This document shows positions 13,701 through 28,700 of a stretch of DNA of 64,000 nucleotides, one piece after another (within the stretch, counting starts at the first letter, position 1; each line of letters opens with the position of its first letter). Both the position numbers and the translations under genes were made by a program. Below the pieces are notes generated by a model. The model searched no databases. It saw only the letters and a list, made by a program, of their open reading frames with translations, and had not been told where the DNA came from. The DNA comes from Prunella strophiata (taxonomy: Eukaryota; Chordata; Aves; Passeriformes; Prunellidae), in contig JAZBQD010000030.1 in NCBI GenBank assembly GCA_036583965.1, forward strand, positions 88,581,300 through 88,645,299, in the 5' to 3' direction.

Positions 13701-16700
13701 CAGTTTACATTTGCTAAGGAGTGACAGTCATTAATAGGCATTCAACACTTTCAAATATGTGAAGAATACTGGAGAAAGCACTTACCTATTCTTCTCAGAG
13801 CACTTACCTACTCTTCTCTCCTGAGTTATAAATATAAAGACATTATTATGGTCTACAGTTTCTTAGAAATCATGTAACAGAGCTCACTGTCATTGCCCAT
13901 AAAATAAGAAGCAGAACCTCTACAACACTACAAAGAGAGCAAGATTAATACTTCACTCCTTGAAATATTATATATAAAATGAGTGTTACATGAATTGGGA
14001 TAGACAGGCATGTAGAAGTAGGTGCTTAGTACATCCTGACACAAATACAGATGAGGAAAAACTTGTGATATTAGCAGAAGAGAAGTCATTACATTTTCAC
14101 CGTGAAGATTAGGATTTTCAAGAAGTCTGTTTCTTTCAGAGCAACCCATACAGGGTTTCAGCAGAGTGCAGTATTACAGGCATAATCTTTATAGAAGGAC
14201 CAACCTTTATAGAAGGACCAAGACCAATTTAATGTCTCAAATTATTACCCTACCATATCAATTCTAGGCAGAACATCTGTCTTTGCACTCCACCATTTTG
14301 TTTCTGGAATGAGCACAAGTGAATCTTCTCCAATATTTGAAACTTCTATAATGTTTCTCTCAGGTAATATTTTCCTTTTCTTCAGAGACAGAAATAGCTT
14401 TCAGGGTCATATCACCACAGATGTCATCAATACTGGGGCTTTTTGGACAAGCATTTTTACGTAATATATTTTAAGGATTAAGTCCCTTTTCTTATGAACT
14501 TCTAGAGTATTTTTTTTTTTTTAATGCACAAATATGAAAAACATGTAATTCAGCTTCAGAATTTACTATTTTTATACTTTTAGGTGAAGAAAACTGTTTT
14601 CCAAGAACAAATGAGGAAAGATGTCCATAGTTCTGTGGCTTTTCACCACCGCTAAATCTGAGTCAAGTCAGTGTGTTCTAGCTTTATGCTACAGATTCTT
14701 ATACCAAATTTCCTCTTCAAAACAGCCTATAAAGCCTTTCCAATAATAAAAAATTTGGTTCAAATGAACAGTCTTATCTATGTCATCTTATAGAAATAAG
14801 AAGATTTTATATGGCCTGACTTTATAGCACAAGATGCACCCTCCTAAGTGATGTCATTAAAATCCGTTCAGATTGCTGAAAGGCAGTGCAACCTGAAATT
14901 AGCATACAATTAAAATACATCAGTTCTGAGCATAAACATAAATATGTGTCTCTGCATACATGGCCAAATGAAGATTTGCATGACAGAAAGTGTAAAAGCT
15001 ATGTTTCACAGAAACACAGAATCACACAATATTCTGAGTTAGAAGAGACCCACAAGGATCATCAAGTCCAACTCTTAAGTGAATGGCCCATGTGGGGATC
15101 AAACCCACAATAATCTTCCAACAGGCTGGCATAGAACAATTTGGTTCTGTCAGGTAATGCTGGCATAGCATGCAGCGGAGTTGAATGAAGATACCTGAGT
15201 TACCTGCTCTAACTGCACCAGCACATGGTAGGTAAGGCCATCAGTCACACTTTCAAACAACACTTTGTCAAAGCCCTACATTACTTTCCCTTCCAGTCAA
15301 AACTGGTTTGGTGTCTCCATACTGTGCTGTTGTATGCTAAATAAACATTGAGATACCAAAGAACTTCTGGATAACTTCAAAAGTAGAATATTTGTTTTTC
15401 ATTATCTCAGTTACCTTGATCCTTATTTCTTTTTCAGAAAGCTTCTTTTGCTTCTCCACTTCTTTTCTTTTACGTCTTTCTTCTTCTCTGCGCTTCCTTT
15501 TCTCTTCCTCCCGCAAACGTTTCTTCTCCAATTCTCTCCGCCTTCGTTCTTCTCTTTTCTCTTCTCGTATTCTCTGAAGAGTTCAATAATGATTAATTGT
15601 AAATTGTCCAACAGAAAACCATATGAAACATAAATGTGTAACTTCAGGCAAAAGTCTGAACGTACCTGCTTTTCTAATTTTCTATTTTTAATATATTCCA
15701 AAAGGGGTGTTGTTCTTCTAGCTAAAACACAAAAAATTTGTGATATAGTGTTCAACTCCTAGAATGTACTCATTTCTTTACTTTAGTATTAACCCCCTTT
15801 TTCTAGCTTTATCTGAAAGGGAGCTAAATCATTGATAAACCTATTTGTTTAATGTATTTTTGAAGGCATTCCCATCACTCTGCTTTAGAAACACTTTGTT
15901 GCTTTTTTGCCGTTACCATTAGGAGCAACAGAAATATGTTGCATGATTATTTGATATTTAATTAAAGATCATAACCTTTCAGTTCAAGAGAATGGCTTTT
16001 CTCTCTTGCTCATTGAATGGTTATTTCACCAAAAAAATAGAAATAAATGGTTTCAGAATCTATTCCTACTTTTTACTTTTGTACATCAAAACCTAGCTAT
16101 ATTGTTGTTCATATACAGCCCACATTACTGTAATCTCACATAGCACTTTTCAATCCCAGTTTTCAAAGTACATAATGAAGGAAACAGTTTCAGTCTCATA
16201 TAACATTTTCATTTACCTGACATCTAGTATTCACCTTTCCACAGGAAAACAGGAGGAATAACAGATAAGCAGTTTGTGTAGGTTACATAGCAAAGTATTA
16301 GCAGATCCAATAAAACTCTGGCGTCCAAAATTACTAATAAAAGGTCTCATCTACTGGATCACACAGCCATTCTTTTATTACAGAGCTGTCTCCACACTCT
16401 GAAATCAAGTCACCTGCCTGAGCCATTCCCAAATTCTATAAAACCTTGGAGAACATCATCACGTTCTTTATCATGTTCCTTATCAAATTCTTTATTCATG
16501 ACTGTCACTACTAAATTGAGACTTGAATTAAGCCTGTACTTACAGCTGTGAGTAGTTACAACAAACTTTGTCAGTTTTAGATATCCCAGAAGAGAAAATG
16601 TTTACTACTTGAAATTGCTCTACAGTTATGTATCGGATTCTCCCTCAAACCACAGAAAAACATTTTCTATTGAAATGCATGACAAAATTTGAAAGAAAAA

Positions 16701-19700
16701 AAAGAAAAAAGAAGAATTAGAAAAGTCTTCAACAAATTTGAAATGACATGGCCAAAATCTAGACACAATTCATGTCCCAAAAACATTTAAATATTTTTGC
16801 ACTGAAAGTTGGATTATTCTGGGGGCAACACATTCATTAATAACAACATTTTGTTACACAGTTATGAATGGGAAGGCTGATAAGATTCACTGTTTCTTTT
16901 TAGCAAGTATCAATTGTAGGAATCAACAACCAATAAATATTGTTGATTTCATATTTTCCTCCCTCTGTTCCTAGATTTTCCATGTCTCCCCGTTCTCCCC
17001 ACCTGCCCACCATTTTTGACAAGTTTTAGGTCCCCATAGCCCTCTTCCAGTCCCTCAGATCTGAGTTTTGCCTCTCTCTCCTCCTCCCTAAGTTCCCTTG
17101 CCTGAGCAGTGGCTGCCTCTGGGCACCTTTACATGCTGAAAGAGATCACAAATTGGAACTGGAAGGTCTGGGGAAAGGATAAACTGCACTGAGAGTTCAG
17201 AACTTGACTCTAGTCATGACTAAGACTGTAGTGCAAGAGGTTTAACTGAGAAATTATAATTTGAAGTCCAAGGGAGAGAAGCAGTGTGATGAGTACTACC
17301 AAAAGAGGAAGGGGAAAAAAAAAAGTTTATCAAACTTGAATCTTACCCATTTTATTTATGGGCCTTACTGCAAATACAAACCTAAGAAGCATTTTCTTAA
17401 AATGTTTAAGAATCTTTAAAAGAAAATAGATTACTAAATGAAGAGCTGTGTCAGCAAAACTTTACATTTTATCTTGCTGTCTACAAACAAACCAGAAAAA
17501 ATTGTTTATCTTCATCTTGCTACAGAGAAAATCTCTTTCATATCTGTCTGTCACATGGAAACTGATCAGCCAATGCATCTGGCATGATGCATAAAACATG
17601 TTGGTTTACAGTAACTTTACATGGAGAAATTCTGAGCATGTGAGGCTCAATTCTGCCAGCAAAGTCTTGGGCACATCCTTCATTGACATCAGGAGTAACA
17701 CTTTTGAAACTGGAACACACAGCTAAACCCTTGCATAATTTTGCTATAAATATGCTACCTGCTGAAGAAACCTTTGGTTTTGTATTGATAGCAATGGCCA
17801 CAGCTTTGAATGGCAGGAAAAATAAAGCAACTAGTTTGATTTCCTCTGATTTAACAGAAATGAAACATTAAAAGTCTTAAAGCTGCCTTCAGTTAATATT
17901 GTTACTCAGAAATCTGCAACTGTCAAGATTAATCATCTTCACTGATAGAATATTTTTAAGTTAATAAGTCTTCTTGAAATGTAAACTTTTTGCAAATTGC
18001 AAACTTATTAAATTTTTTTACTGCCTTTACTCTGCTGTCAACCAGATAATCATGGAAGATTTGGGGTAAATAAAAAAATTGGGTGACTTCCCCATCCAAA
18101 ACAGCAACAAACAAATTTTATTAATAACAGAGTTATCTGAATGTCCATTTCCATTTCCTCTAAATTATCAGAGTTTCAAATCTCTCCAGTCAACTCTTAA
18201 ACAGCAGGAACAAGTGTCAGGAAAGGGGAAATGGCCTCAAGATGTAACTGAACAGGTTTATATTGGACACTAAGAAAAATTTCTTCCCAAAAGATTGTCA
18301 AGCACTGGAACAGGCTGCCTGGGGAAATGGTGAAGTCACTGTCCCTGGAGGCATTTAAAAGATGTGCAGTTGTGGCATTTAGGGGCATGGTTTAGTGGTG
18401 GACTTGGCACTGTTGAGTTAATGGTTGTACTTGATGTTCTTGAATAGCAAGTTTCCAATCGAAATGATTCTATGATTCTAATCAAAAGAGGTGGCCACTT
18501 TTTAACTGCAAAGATATAACAGCAAAGGTCAATTTTTTTTCCCCTACTCAATTGTCACACCTAGGGAAAGACTAAGTGTTCTGCATGTTATCACTTGAAC
18601 CAAAATTCCATGTAATCCTGAAAACTGATACTAGCACTGAACATTTCAGTGCTCACCTTATTTAAAATTCCCCCCAGGACTGTGGAAGCCAGTGCTGCAT
18701 GCATACAAAAAATAAGGTGTTGCTTTACTTTCAGAGCTTTTCCAGAATCTTGACCATGAGAACAGAGAGAGATCATTTAATGTTTCTTAATAAAAGCAGC
18801 TAATATCAGGGATCAATGGCTAAGTATTCAGCTATTTTGGATTTTAAAAATAAATCTGCCATCAACTAATACATCTGTAAGTATTCAGAGTTACTAAGGG
18901 CCTATTTCTGAAGCCAGTGTGTGTGCATGCAAAAGTTCAAGTGAAACCAAGTGATTTCATGCATGGAGACTTTAAGGTTTACTGCTACTACTTGCCTGGA
19001 AAACAAATATTTAACTGTGGTAATATAAATCTGTTAGACTGAACAGGTCAGCTCTTGCAGGTAGTATCACAAAGATAAGAAGTTAGATATTGAATATTCT
19101 CAATAATAAGGAAAATCAAGAAAACAGACCAATGAGTTCCCTTGTTTTGGCCTCAATCTCTCCCAAAAGAATCTCAGGATTGGCACAGATCTTGTCTTCA
19201 TCAGCACAATAATTTTCTAAAAATTTTCTATATTCTGGATCTGTGAAGAAAGAATTTTGAATTATGTTAATACTTTGCAATGCATAACAGAAATTTTCCA
19301 CTGTGATGTCAAGAAAGATGCTTACCATCTTCAATGCTCCCAGCTTTAGCATCTTTCTTCTTCAGCTTCTTTTTTGTAATCTTCTGGAATGGAGCAAACT
19401 CAACCACTGCAGGATATTCCAAACCTTAAAAGAAATAAATCCTTAATTTTTTTTGATGGGGAGAAACATTCCCTACCTTCAAGTAAGATCTTCCAAACTC
19501 TTGAACACGTCTTGGGAAGTCTTATGTGAAAACAAAAGTAAATGTTTCTACAACTCCCTCCTAAACTTCTAATGAAAAGTTACATGTAGAGGTATTTAAA
19601 ATTAAAAAAAAAAAAAAAAAATTATTTGGATATGCCAACAAGACTGTGAAAATGAGGATGACTACTGTTGCAAAATAAAATTCTTGCATTATTGCTTATA

Positions 19701-22700
19701 GCTCCCTTTTAATTATTCATAGACATTGATTAGAAAAATCTATCACAAAATCTCAGTCTGACAAGTGATTAAGTACTATTGGGAAATCAATCTGAAGTTG
19801 TTGAGTTGCTTTCCTAAGGCTTTGTTGCCTAAAAAATAAATAAATGCTGGGTAATATGCAGTAAAACAACAAAGAATCTCCTTTCAGAACCACAACTGTA
19901 AAACTTAGCAAAGAGAATTGTGTGCAACTTCTCTGTTTATGATGGACTGTGCAACTCCTGCCCGTGTCTTTACTGGTAGGGATTCTTTGCTTTGAGTTGT
20001 GCCTTAAATGCTGACTTCTTCTGTGGACTGGAGTCAGAACCATGTGTGGGTTTTGAATTGCACTTGGTTTCCACCTGCAGCAGGTTCAAGATTACATTTT
20101 GCTCAAGTCCAAAGAAAACTTGTCTTCAGTCTGCTAGAACATTTGTTAACCTTACTGAACCTGCTAATCCTTGTTTCAGTTTTAGCCTCATAATGCAATG
20201 CTGCCACAAGCCTCACCACAGAGCACTTCTGACCGAACCTAGTACTCTTTAACTGTACAAGCAATCATGTCAAATTGGCCAACTGTGTCCAAGCTTAGTT
20301 TTGCAGTCCAGCATAATACTGAAGAATGTGCTGAATTTAGGCAAAGTCTTAGAAGAATCATTAAAAAAACTTATTTCTAGTTTTAAATCTTAAAACATCC
20401 AGAATTTTAAATCTGAGAAATGCCACTGCTAGGAATGTGGCATATCTATACAAAAAACCACCTAAATCTGAGGGATATTAGAAGCAAATAGAACATCTCA
20501 GGTAAGAAATGCTTAAGATAAATTCATTAGTTTGACAGCTTCTTTAGAGATCAATTTCTAGCAAGAATGGGCAGGACTACTTTTCACAGGACCTCTGCAA
20601 CACTGAGTATACAGAATAGAAAATGTCTGTACATGAGAGCCACAAATCTATGTCTATTTTACATAACCAATGCAATTTTTTACAGAAGGTATGCCTGAAT
20701 GAGGCAAGGAACTACTAAAGTTCTGCTAAACCACTTCTTAATGATGGCAGTTTCATACTCCTGCAGAAGATCTGGATTTATCTACATCTACATTAGACTT
20801 TTTCTTTACTGTTGGACAAACATTTGCAGACTGAACATTTTAAAACTGGCAATCAATTTTGCCATTCTTGTTCTCAGAACTCAACTCAAGATGTCTGCAA
20901 AGGCCCTAAAAAATCAATCTCTACATATCTTAAAAGTGGGCAACCAAAATGTTGAAGGTTTCCTCTTGCTTTTTCCAAAGAGGAGTAAGTGGCAGAACTT
21001 TATCTCAGAAACACTGAAGATGTAAAAATCTGTGCTCACAATGTGTTCAGTTACTATTGTAATCAATTGTGAAACTTGCATAAACTAATTTTCTTAGTAT
21101 GATCTTGATAGTGCATTGCCTGAAGTACAAGAATGCACATAAAGCATGCACACCACATAGACAAGCAAAACTGCATGGACAAATATATTATGCATTTTAT
21201 TATATTTTAAGTGATAAATGTTAACCTATTTTTATGTAATTAACTGCATAATGAGGAAATAATGGCAGAACTAGAAAAAGAAAGCAAATTGATGCTATAA
21301 ACTGGTATATGTATACATACACATTTAATATCTTACAAATAGTCCAACCTTTATTATCAATGAAGACATAGCCATCAAAGCGATCTCTAAAAAGAAGGAT
21401 GTCCTCAGGATTTCTAAAGTTAATGTATGCTCTTGAGTAGAGATGAGGATAAAGGCTGCAACAAGAAATTTTATTTTATGTTACTTATTATTCTTTTCAG
21501 GGCTAGGGAAAACATAAAACCAGAAGGATCACATCATAATTCTCATCTTCTTTGAGAAACTGCTGCCTTAAGCAGCCTTTACATTTACATATCTAATGAT
21601 ATATATATGACAAAAAGTAACAGAACATCAGAATTCTGTATGCAACTGTGAAATTTATTCTGAACTGACACAAATATTTCCAGTTTATTTTGTCCCCCTA
21701 AATTGCAGAGTATACATTTCCAATTGTGCAGGATCAAAACTTTAATATTTCCCAATTAAAGAGATATGAATAATAGCAGTGCTTTTGGGGAACTTCTTGG
21801 GCATACTAAGAAAAGTCTTGTGTCACTGAAAAGACAGGGTTAAGTAAAAGACTGCAGTGAAGGGGCAGCTTCCAGACTGTCACTGTATTTAAATAGATTT
21901 CTACCTTTATGAAAGAATAAAAACCCTAAGAGTTGGCAATATAATCCACTGAATTATACACAAATAAATAAACTTCATTAGACATCCATGTGTTATCAAT
22001 GTACATGCGATGCCTAGTTGTGACCAACAGTTGATGTGAAAATCCAAAGCATAGCAAAAGAAACAGGTACTTAAAATAATTCTGATTCTTCAAGATTTTA
22101 TTGGCACAGATCCCACTCCATGGGTGAATGTTTAATGTGCCTGATAAAAACCTCAGGGCTAGCAGACCACAACCATGATGAAATGGAGGTAATTTAATGA
22201 ATTAGAACCCATCAGCTAAGTTATTGTGAGTCATGGTATGCACATGCTTTAAACTCCTGCAACTTTTATATATGCCAGTTTGTATTAAACTGACTTAATG
22301 ATGACTACATATTACACCAAGTTTCTGAACAAATCTTAACACAAGCCCATATCTTAAAAATACCTATAATTCCATAGTCACCTATGGCCTGTCTTCAGAC
22401 CAACTCACCACTGGCACCAGGAGACAATAAACACACACAGCTGCAATTGTATTTCAATCCCATAGCTCTTTCAAAATCAGATTTCACAATGAGTGAGAAA
22501 GAGCAAAAATATGGACTGGATCACAGGATCCATGCATGTGGCAGCTCAAAGCAACACTGCTCCCAAGTAATTTTTTCTTTTTAAAATATGCATCCATATG
22601 GACTTCCACTTACAGTGTTAGGAGGAGACCATAAAGAGCAGTGCTGTCAATCACCAATGGTTTTGTACACCCATCAATTTTGGATTTGATCCTGTAGCCA

Positions 22701-25700
22701 GAAGAAATGTTAAAAAACCAAAACAACCTAGAGGGCTTTTTTCATTTAGTTGCTTTGCAAATACCAGCTATGAAGTGTACAGCTTGAAGAGGATAAACTA
22801 TTTCTAAGGAAGAGAGGAAGAGCCATTTTATCCATATATACCCAGTATATTTTGACATTCTAGGATAGGAACAGCATCGGGTGAACAGTAAGTGGGTAAC
22901 TGCAAAAATGCCTGCTGAAAGATGGGCTGAAAGATGCTATAGCATGGCTGTAGAGGTATCACCAAGATACAAAGCAGCTATAAAAAGACAGATTTCTTCT
23001 CATCAATTTCAAGAAGAGAAAATTTAACACTTTTCATAACTACACAGAGTTAAAAGATGTATTTTAAAACGTGTAAGTAAAGGAGGGAATTTTATTGTGG
23101 TAATCTGTAGGCTGTACTGGAAGCAATGTTTCTGTGCTGCCTAATGGCTACAACAGTAAAAGTCTCAGATAAGTGGGGCTCCCAGGAAGAAGGAAACTTC
23201 CTTCTGTCATATAAACAGCATTATTCTTATGTTTCATCTGCTTTGAGGTTTAAATTAAATGATTTAAACTGACATTAGACTGCTATGATTGTACACTTGA
23301 AGTGCTAAATATTCATCAGATAAAACCAGGAATCTTGAGGGAGTGTTATTTTTCATTCCAGTTATTATTACCTGAGATTGAAGAACTGAGTTTTAGTCCC
23401 TAGGCTAAATAACTACTCCACTGCTCTTTCCATCTTCAGCTTTTGTAAAATACTAAAATTTTCTATAGATTAAAGACTGTTATTGGACAAGAGTCCACTC
23501 CTACATTACTGTGGCACTTCTCTGCCTCAGTGCATAGCAAGCAGTTTCATCATAGAGTTGGATTTTCTTTTCCTGTAGGATCTTAGAACCTTATGGTTAG
23601 ACACATTGTGAAACAGAACTGAAAATAAAAAGGTTTGCTCCTTCCTTGTTTCCTTTAGCTGGTACATCAACGCCATCTCTTTCACATTCTTTGGCAACAC
23701 AATCTTTTCCTGGTACACAATGTAATATTTTTCCAGCTTTTTCAGCTTAAAGAGAGTGAATACCTTTCAAAATGGAGGAACATCTGATATGGTTATTAAG
23801 CACTTATTAGTAAAAAAGAACTGAGGACTCTGCAAAACAGAGATTTAGAATTTACCTTGCAAGTAAGGGATCTAATGCTAGACATTATTAACATCTTCAA
23901 GAACTTCACACGTATCAGCAGAAGCATACAACAATATACAAGCATGGTTGAGCACAGCAGGATATTGATGTGCAGCACAATAACACAGCACTGTCTGTCC
24001 ATTACTGTTGCTCTGTATCAGAGTAGAAGGTTGCAGAAACAGAGCTGTGACAATGCTTCTCTGATGGAGCCACTTCTACAAGAGTTGGTTCTCATATGCC
24101 TGTGAGTTAGCTATCAGAGTGCTTAGTGCACAAAATCCACCCAACTGAGTGTTTCAAACCCTTGTCTTAGGCTTCTTACCCAGCAAAGTGTGCAGTGTGC
24201 CTAAAAAAGTGAGCAAAATTAACATTCTAGGTGGGAAGCTAACTAAACCTAGCAAATTTGAAATACTTAGCACTGGCTTGCATATATATCACTTTTACTC
24301 TAGGTTTCATGACTTCCAGCAGCTACTCCCCACCCTGGATTATGTCTTTACCTATCCATTCAGAACTCAACAGCAAGGTCATGCAGCAAAGAATGCATAG
24401 GGTTTTTCACAGGGCTACAGGCACTCTGAGGCTAACAACCCCTCCTAGGAAGAAACACCCTTGCTTGACTTTTGTACTTAGTATTTAGCAGTTACTGGCT
24501 AAAATACTCTTTACTCTTCAGGATTTTGTCTTCCAGCTGAAGGGCCAGTGAACTCTGTGTGTCTCCTCTTTTTTTCAAGTATCTACCACCACAGATTTTG
24601 TTCAGAATCTGAAATTCAGTTTTATCATCCAAGAGCTAGTTCCATTTTGCCATATGTTTGCTGTCTATAATGCTGCTTTCCATACGTATAATGTTTTGGA
24701 CAGATGCACTGCACATGTCAGCACTTGGAGCAATTGCTATGGAAATAACCCAGATGAGTCTGAATGTGCAGATTTATTCATTCCAACACACTGTTTCTTT
24801 TTTTTTTTTTTTTTCTGCTCTGCATTCAAGGGTATTCAATCTTTCAGGGTGCATTTATTTCTGTAACACTTAGTCTATCATCTCTTTAAGTTCTTATTTT
24901 TCTAGCAACTTGAATAACAAACACATTCAAAATGCTTACTTCTTCTACAAAGTATCTTTTAACACAACTGTGCAAAAAGACTGATATACAGGAATGCAAT
25001 TTCAAATAGTTATTTACAGTCTAAACAGCAATATATTAACTATAAAAACAGCAATCTCATCTTAGTAAAATACTTATCAACTCACGAATCATGGTGGGCA
25101 TTTATAAAATATATACTTACGTGTATACAGAGCTCTACAACTAAATTTTGGAGAGTCAAATAACTCCTCCACCCATTCATACAGTAACTGATAATTCATC
25201 ATCGACATTGTCATGTCAAGCTAAAATCCCTTGGCCTTCATCCTAGTAATCTTCTGTGGTCATTCACATAATGGGTGGAACTGGCACAATTTCAAATAAG
25301 CTTAGTCTTTCCTTTTTACAGCTATAAATGAGCAGTTTGCCTGGCAGAGAAAGCCAATCAAAGCCTGTCAATTATTTCACCCAGAACACAGTAGTGGTGC
25401 TTCCCCTGAAGCACTGAAAGGCACTGCCCCTTCAGTGCTGCAGTTCCTGAGTGCAAACCTACATTCTACAGTGTTAATGCTGTTTAGTTACAATAATCCC
25501 GAGCACAATGTTGGGAAGAAGTTATGGAGGGAAAAGGAGGAGTGCTCTTTGGAAGAGCTTTATCACTCTGTGACACATGGCATGACACTGACAATTTGAA
25601 CTGTTTTCATGCGAGCAAAGCTTGTGCTCAGATTTCTTTCCTTTCATAACCTCACAACACCATCAACAATTCCTGCCACTCAGCACTCAGTGCCAGTCCA

Positions 25701-28700
25701 GAGAGATCACCCAAACCCTGAAGGGCCAGAGATCAGTCACCTTGACTAGTGATTAGTCAAGTCTTCAGAATGGACTCAGAAACCTTTACTAGAAGACAAA
25801 AAGGAAAGAGCGTCTGGAAAAAATACTTAATATTTGAAGTCTGAGTACACAACAGTCTGTCAAGAAGGCAGTCTTTATTACCACCTATAAATAGTGTTTT
25901 GTTTACATTTTGATGTCATGCAAGAGAAAATAAACATAATGCAGTGAATCAGATGAATCTGAAAAAGGAACGAAACACAAGTCACTTTCTGAAATGATTT
26001 TACTGAAATGGATGCAACCGAAAAACTGAAAATTACATTAGTCACATGAAATTTGAAATAGTTTTATAGCTTGCCTATAATAGGACATTGTAAACTTAAA
26101 GATAACACTTATAAAGATATTATAAAGATTACAAAAAAAGATAAACTGGAGTTGATATGCATATCTTTGTTTTGTCCTCTAGGATGAATTATCTTGGAAA
26201 TAAAAATGTAGAAACAGCTACAGTTAGACCTCTCTACTGCCCTTACCAACAGCAACTAATAGGGAATGCCAAGAGAAAATTTATTAAAAAGGGGGAAATG
26301 TACAAATACTTCACTCAGTTCATAACTACAAGTATCTGGAGCCTAGGGACTTTGTAATACCAAACTCATAACTTATGTTTAATAGGTTTTCATAGATAAA
26401 TATTTGCCTAAGTATTTGTCTAACTGCTCCTGACCCATTTCCAACATTCATCATTCGTGGCATGAATTTCTGACAAGTTCTAAAATCTGAATGAGCTTTT
26501 GGAAACTTCTGTGATGTAGTTACACAGGATATGGTTAAACAGAGATGTTACAGCTCTTAAGGAAACTTGTCTGCTTCTGCACCAAAGCATCTCTATGCTC
26601 CTTTCCAATAGATCCTCTTCACTGAGTAGCTTCTTCAAATCCTTCTCATTGGGTGACATGACATTTCTCTTCATCTTCACATGTTTTTGTTATCACTGAA
26701 TTCTCTGGATTGCTTGCCACTATGCACATGGTACAGGATCTAGAAAAAAGCTATTCAGTGAAAGACAGAAAACATGCCCACCTTGTCCTGAAGCTTTTCC
26801 TGTTAGCTGGAATGACATGAAGACACATGCACAGAGTTTGCTGAAATCTTGTGAACTGTCCATAACATGACAGACTATGGCAATATAATGCCTTATACTC
26901 AAAAAGTATTCTCTGCTGGGTAAGAGAAGACTGAGATTAACCTTGATTAAACTTTTGCTTTCTGGAAGTTTATTGTATATTCCTGAGTGGGTAATGTAAA
27001 GAGAGGACTCATAAAAAGATATACAGGGGTATGTGTCAGCATTTGAACAAAGGGGACAAAAGATGCAAGGTGATCTTGAAGCCAGTCAAAAAACAAATAA
27101 TCAGTCATGCCAACACTGCAGAATGGCAGTGAAATGCCCACGTAAGCTGTGTAGTTTGCTGAAAGAAGCTGTAGCCATACAAACCGGGCAAAGATAAACC
27201 CATTCCAAAAAACCCCATCTTTTGTCTGAAAACACATTTTGAAAAGCAGGATGAAGGAAAATGGAGCGAGCACAAAACATTTCATGCTGAAAAATTCAAA
27301 ATTAAATGAATTCTTTTTTTAGTGAGTTTAGATATGTGAAGGCAGAAGAGAATAACATTACAAATAACAGCATGACAGAAAAAAGAGTATCTTTCATTGG
27401 TAATCTGCTATAGATGCAATTAGATGAGTGGACAGCAAGATTTTTGGGTAATCCAAATTTCATCACATAGGAGAGAAAATGAAACTTTATATATGCAACT
27501 ATTGTCAGTGCCTTCTCTTTTCTAAAGAGGCTGACTCCCTAAATTCTTATGCAAACTTTTCAGGAAAATTAAAATTGGAATTTTTTTAACTGTTAATTGG
27601 CATTTGTGCATCTAAACACAGGGACAACTGACAGTCTTCTTCAGAGAATTTTTGGTTTGCCTTTAGGTATTTTCCTCTTATCAAATGAACAGCTGGGACA
27701 GAAGCTTTAAAGAGGCACATTTGGAAACAGAGATGACAAAGTTCAGAACAGCAATGTAAGGTACTACAAAGAATCAGAGTAAGTTCTCCTTCTTCCTCAC
27801 ATCACATCCCTTTGTGGTTTTAACAGAAAAACTGAAGCACCTACTATTTTGTTGCTGCACTCATGTGCAACTGCCTAGGTCAGAAAGGGTCATAATTTCT
27901 CTAAATAAACGTTAATTTCTTCTTGATTATGAAACTGACTCTGAGAGAACCCCTAACTTCAAAATTTGGTCAGCAATAAAGAGTTGGCATCCCTCTATAG
28001 TCAGTGGAAAGAATCTTGAGCCAGTGGAGGGGTGATTCATCACACACTAAGATATGTAAGATGGATCTTATACTTCAGTTTTTCAGAACACATGAAGATT
28101 AAGCATACATGGTGTTTTGTTCTCTTCTGGAAACTGATTTATTCAAAAGGGAATTGCATTTTACTACTGTGATACTGAGTAAATTATATAACTATACCAG
28201 CAATTCTGATTTAATTTTAATCAGCCAATATTTCTTCTCTTTTACTTTTGCATGAGGCAAAAATGAATAAAACTAGATTATTTAAAAATTTGTATGAAGC
28301 ACATAAAAATCCATGCAGGTAAACAAAGAAACTAATCTCAAATGAAACTCATGAAAACATTCTGTCATTGCTTGCCCCAGACTGGATCTTGCTCACAGCC
28401 AATTAGGCAGGCTATTACAGTTTATCAAGGAAAGTTAAAAGAAACATCAGGGTTTCAAACTACATTATGGCCTATTCATACAAAAAAAAAAAAAAAAAAA
28501 TCCACTTTAAAATCTCTGGTGTAAAGGAAAAGAGCAGGAATGCCATTATCTCTGCATATGCAGGCCAGCTGTCAGAAATATTTTAAGAAGTAGACTGAAC
28601 TATTCAGAGACAATGACTCAAAACATTCCTCATTTGTGGAGATGCCAGGGTGCTTGGTTGAGATGGAGTAGATGAACTTTTAGTTGGGTAATGGCTAAAG

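Noticed and set aside
26947..27285. Minus-strand 112-codon hydrophobic frame in UPF3A intron 2.
   Set aside because: No family resemblance, no splice partners evident, and its length is plausible by chance in a 64-kb window.
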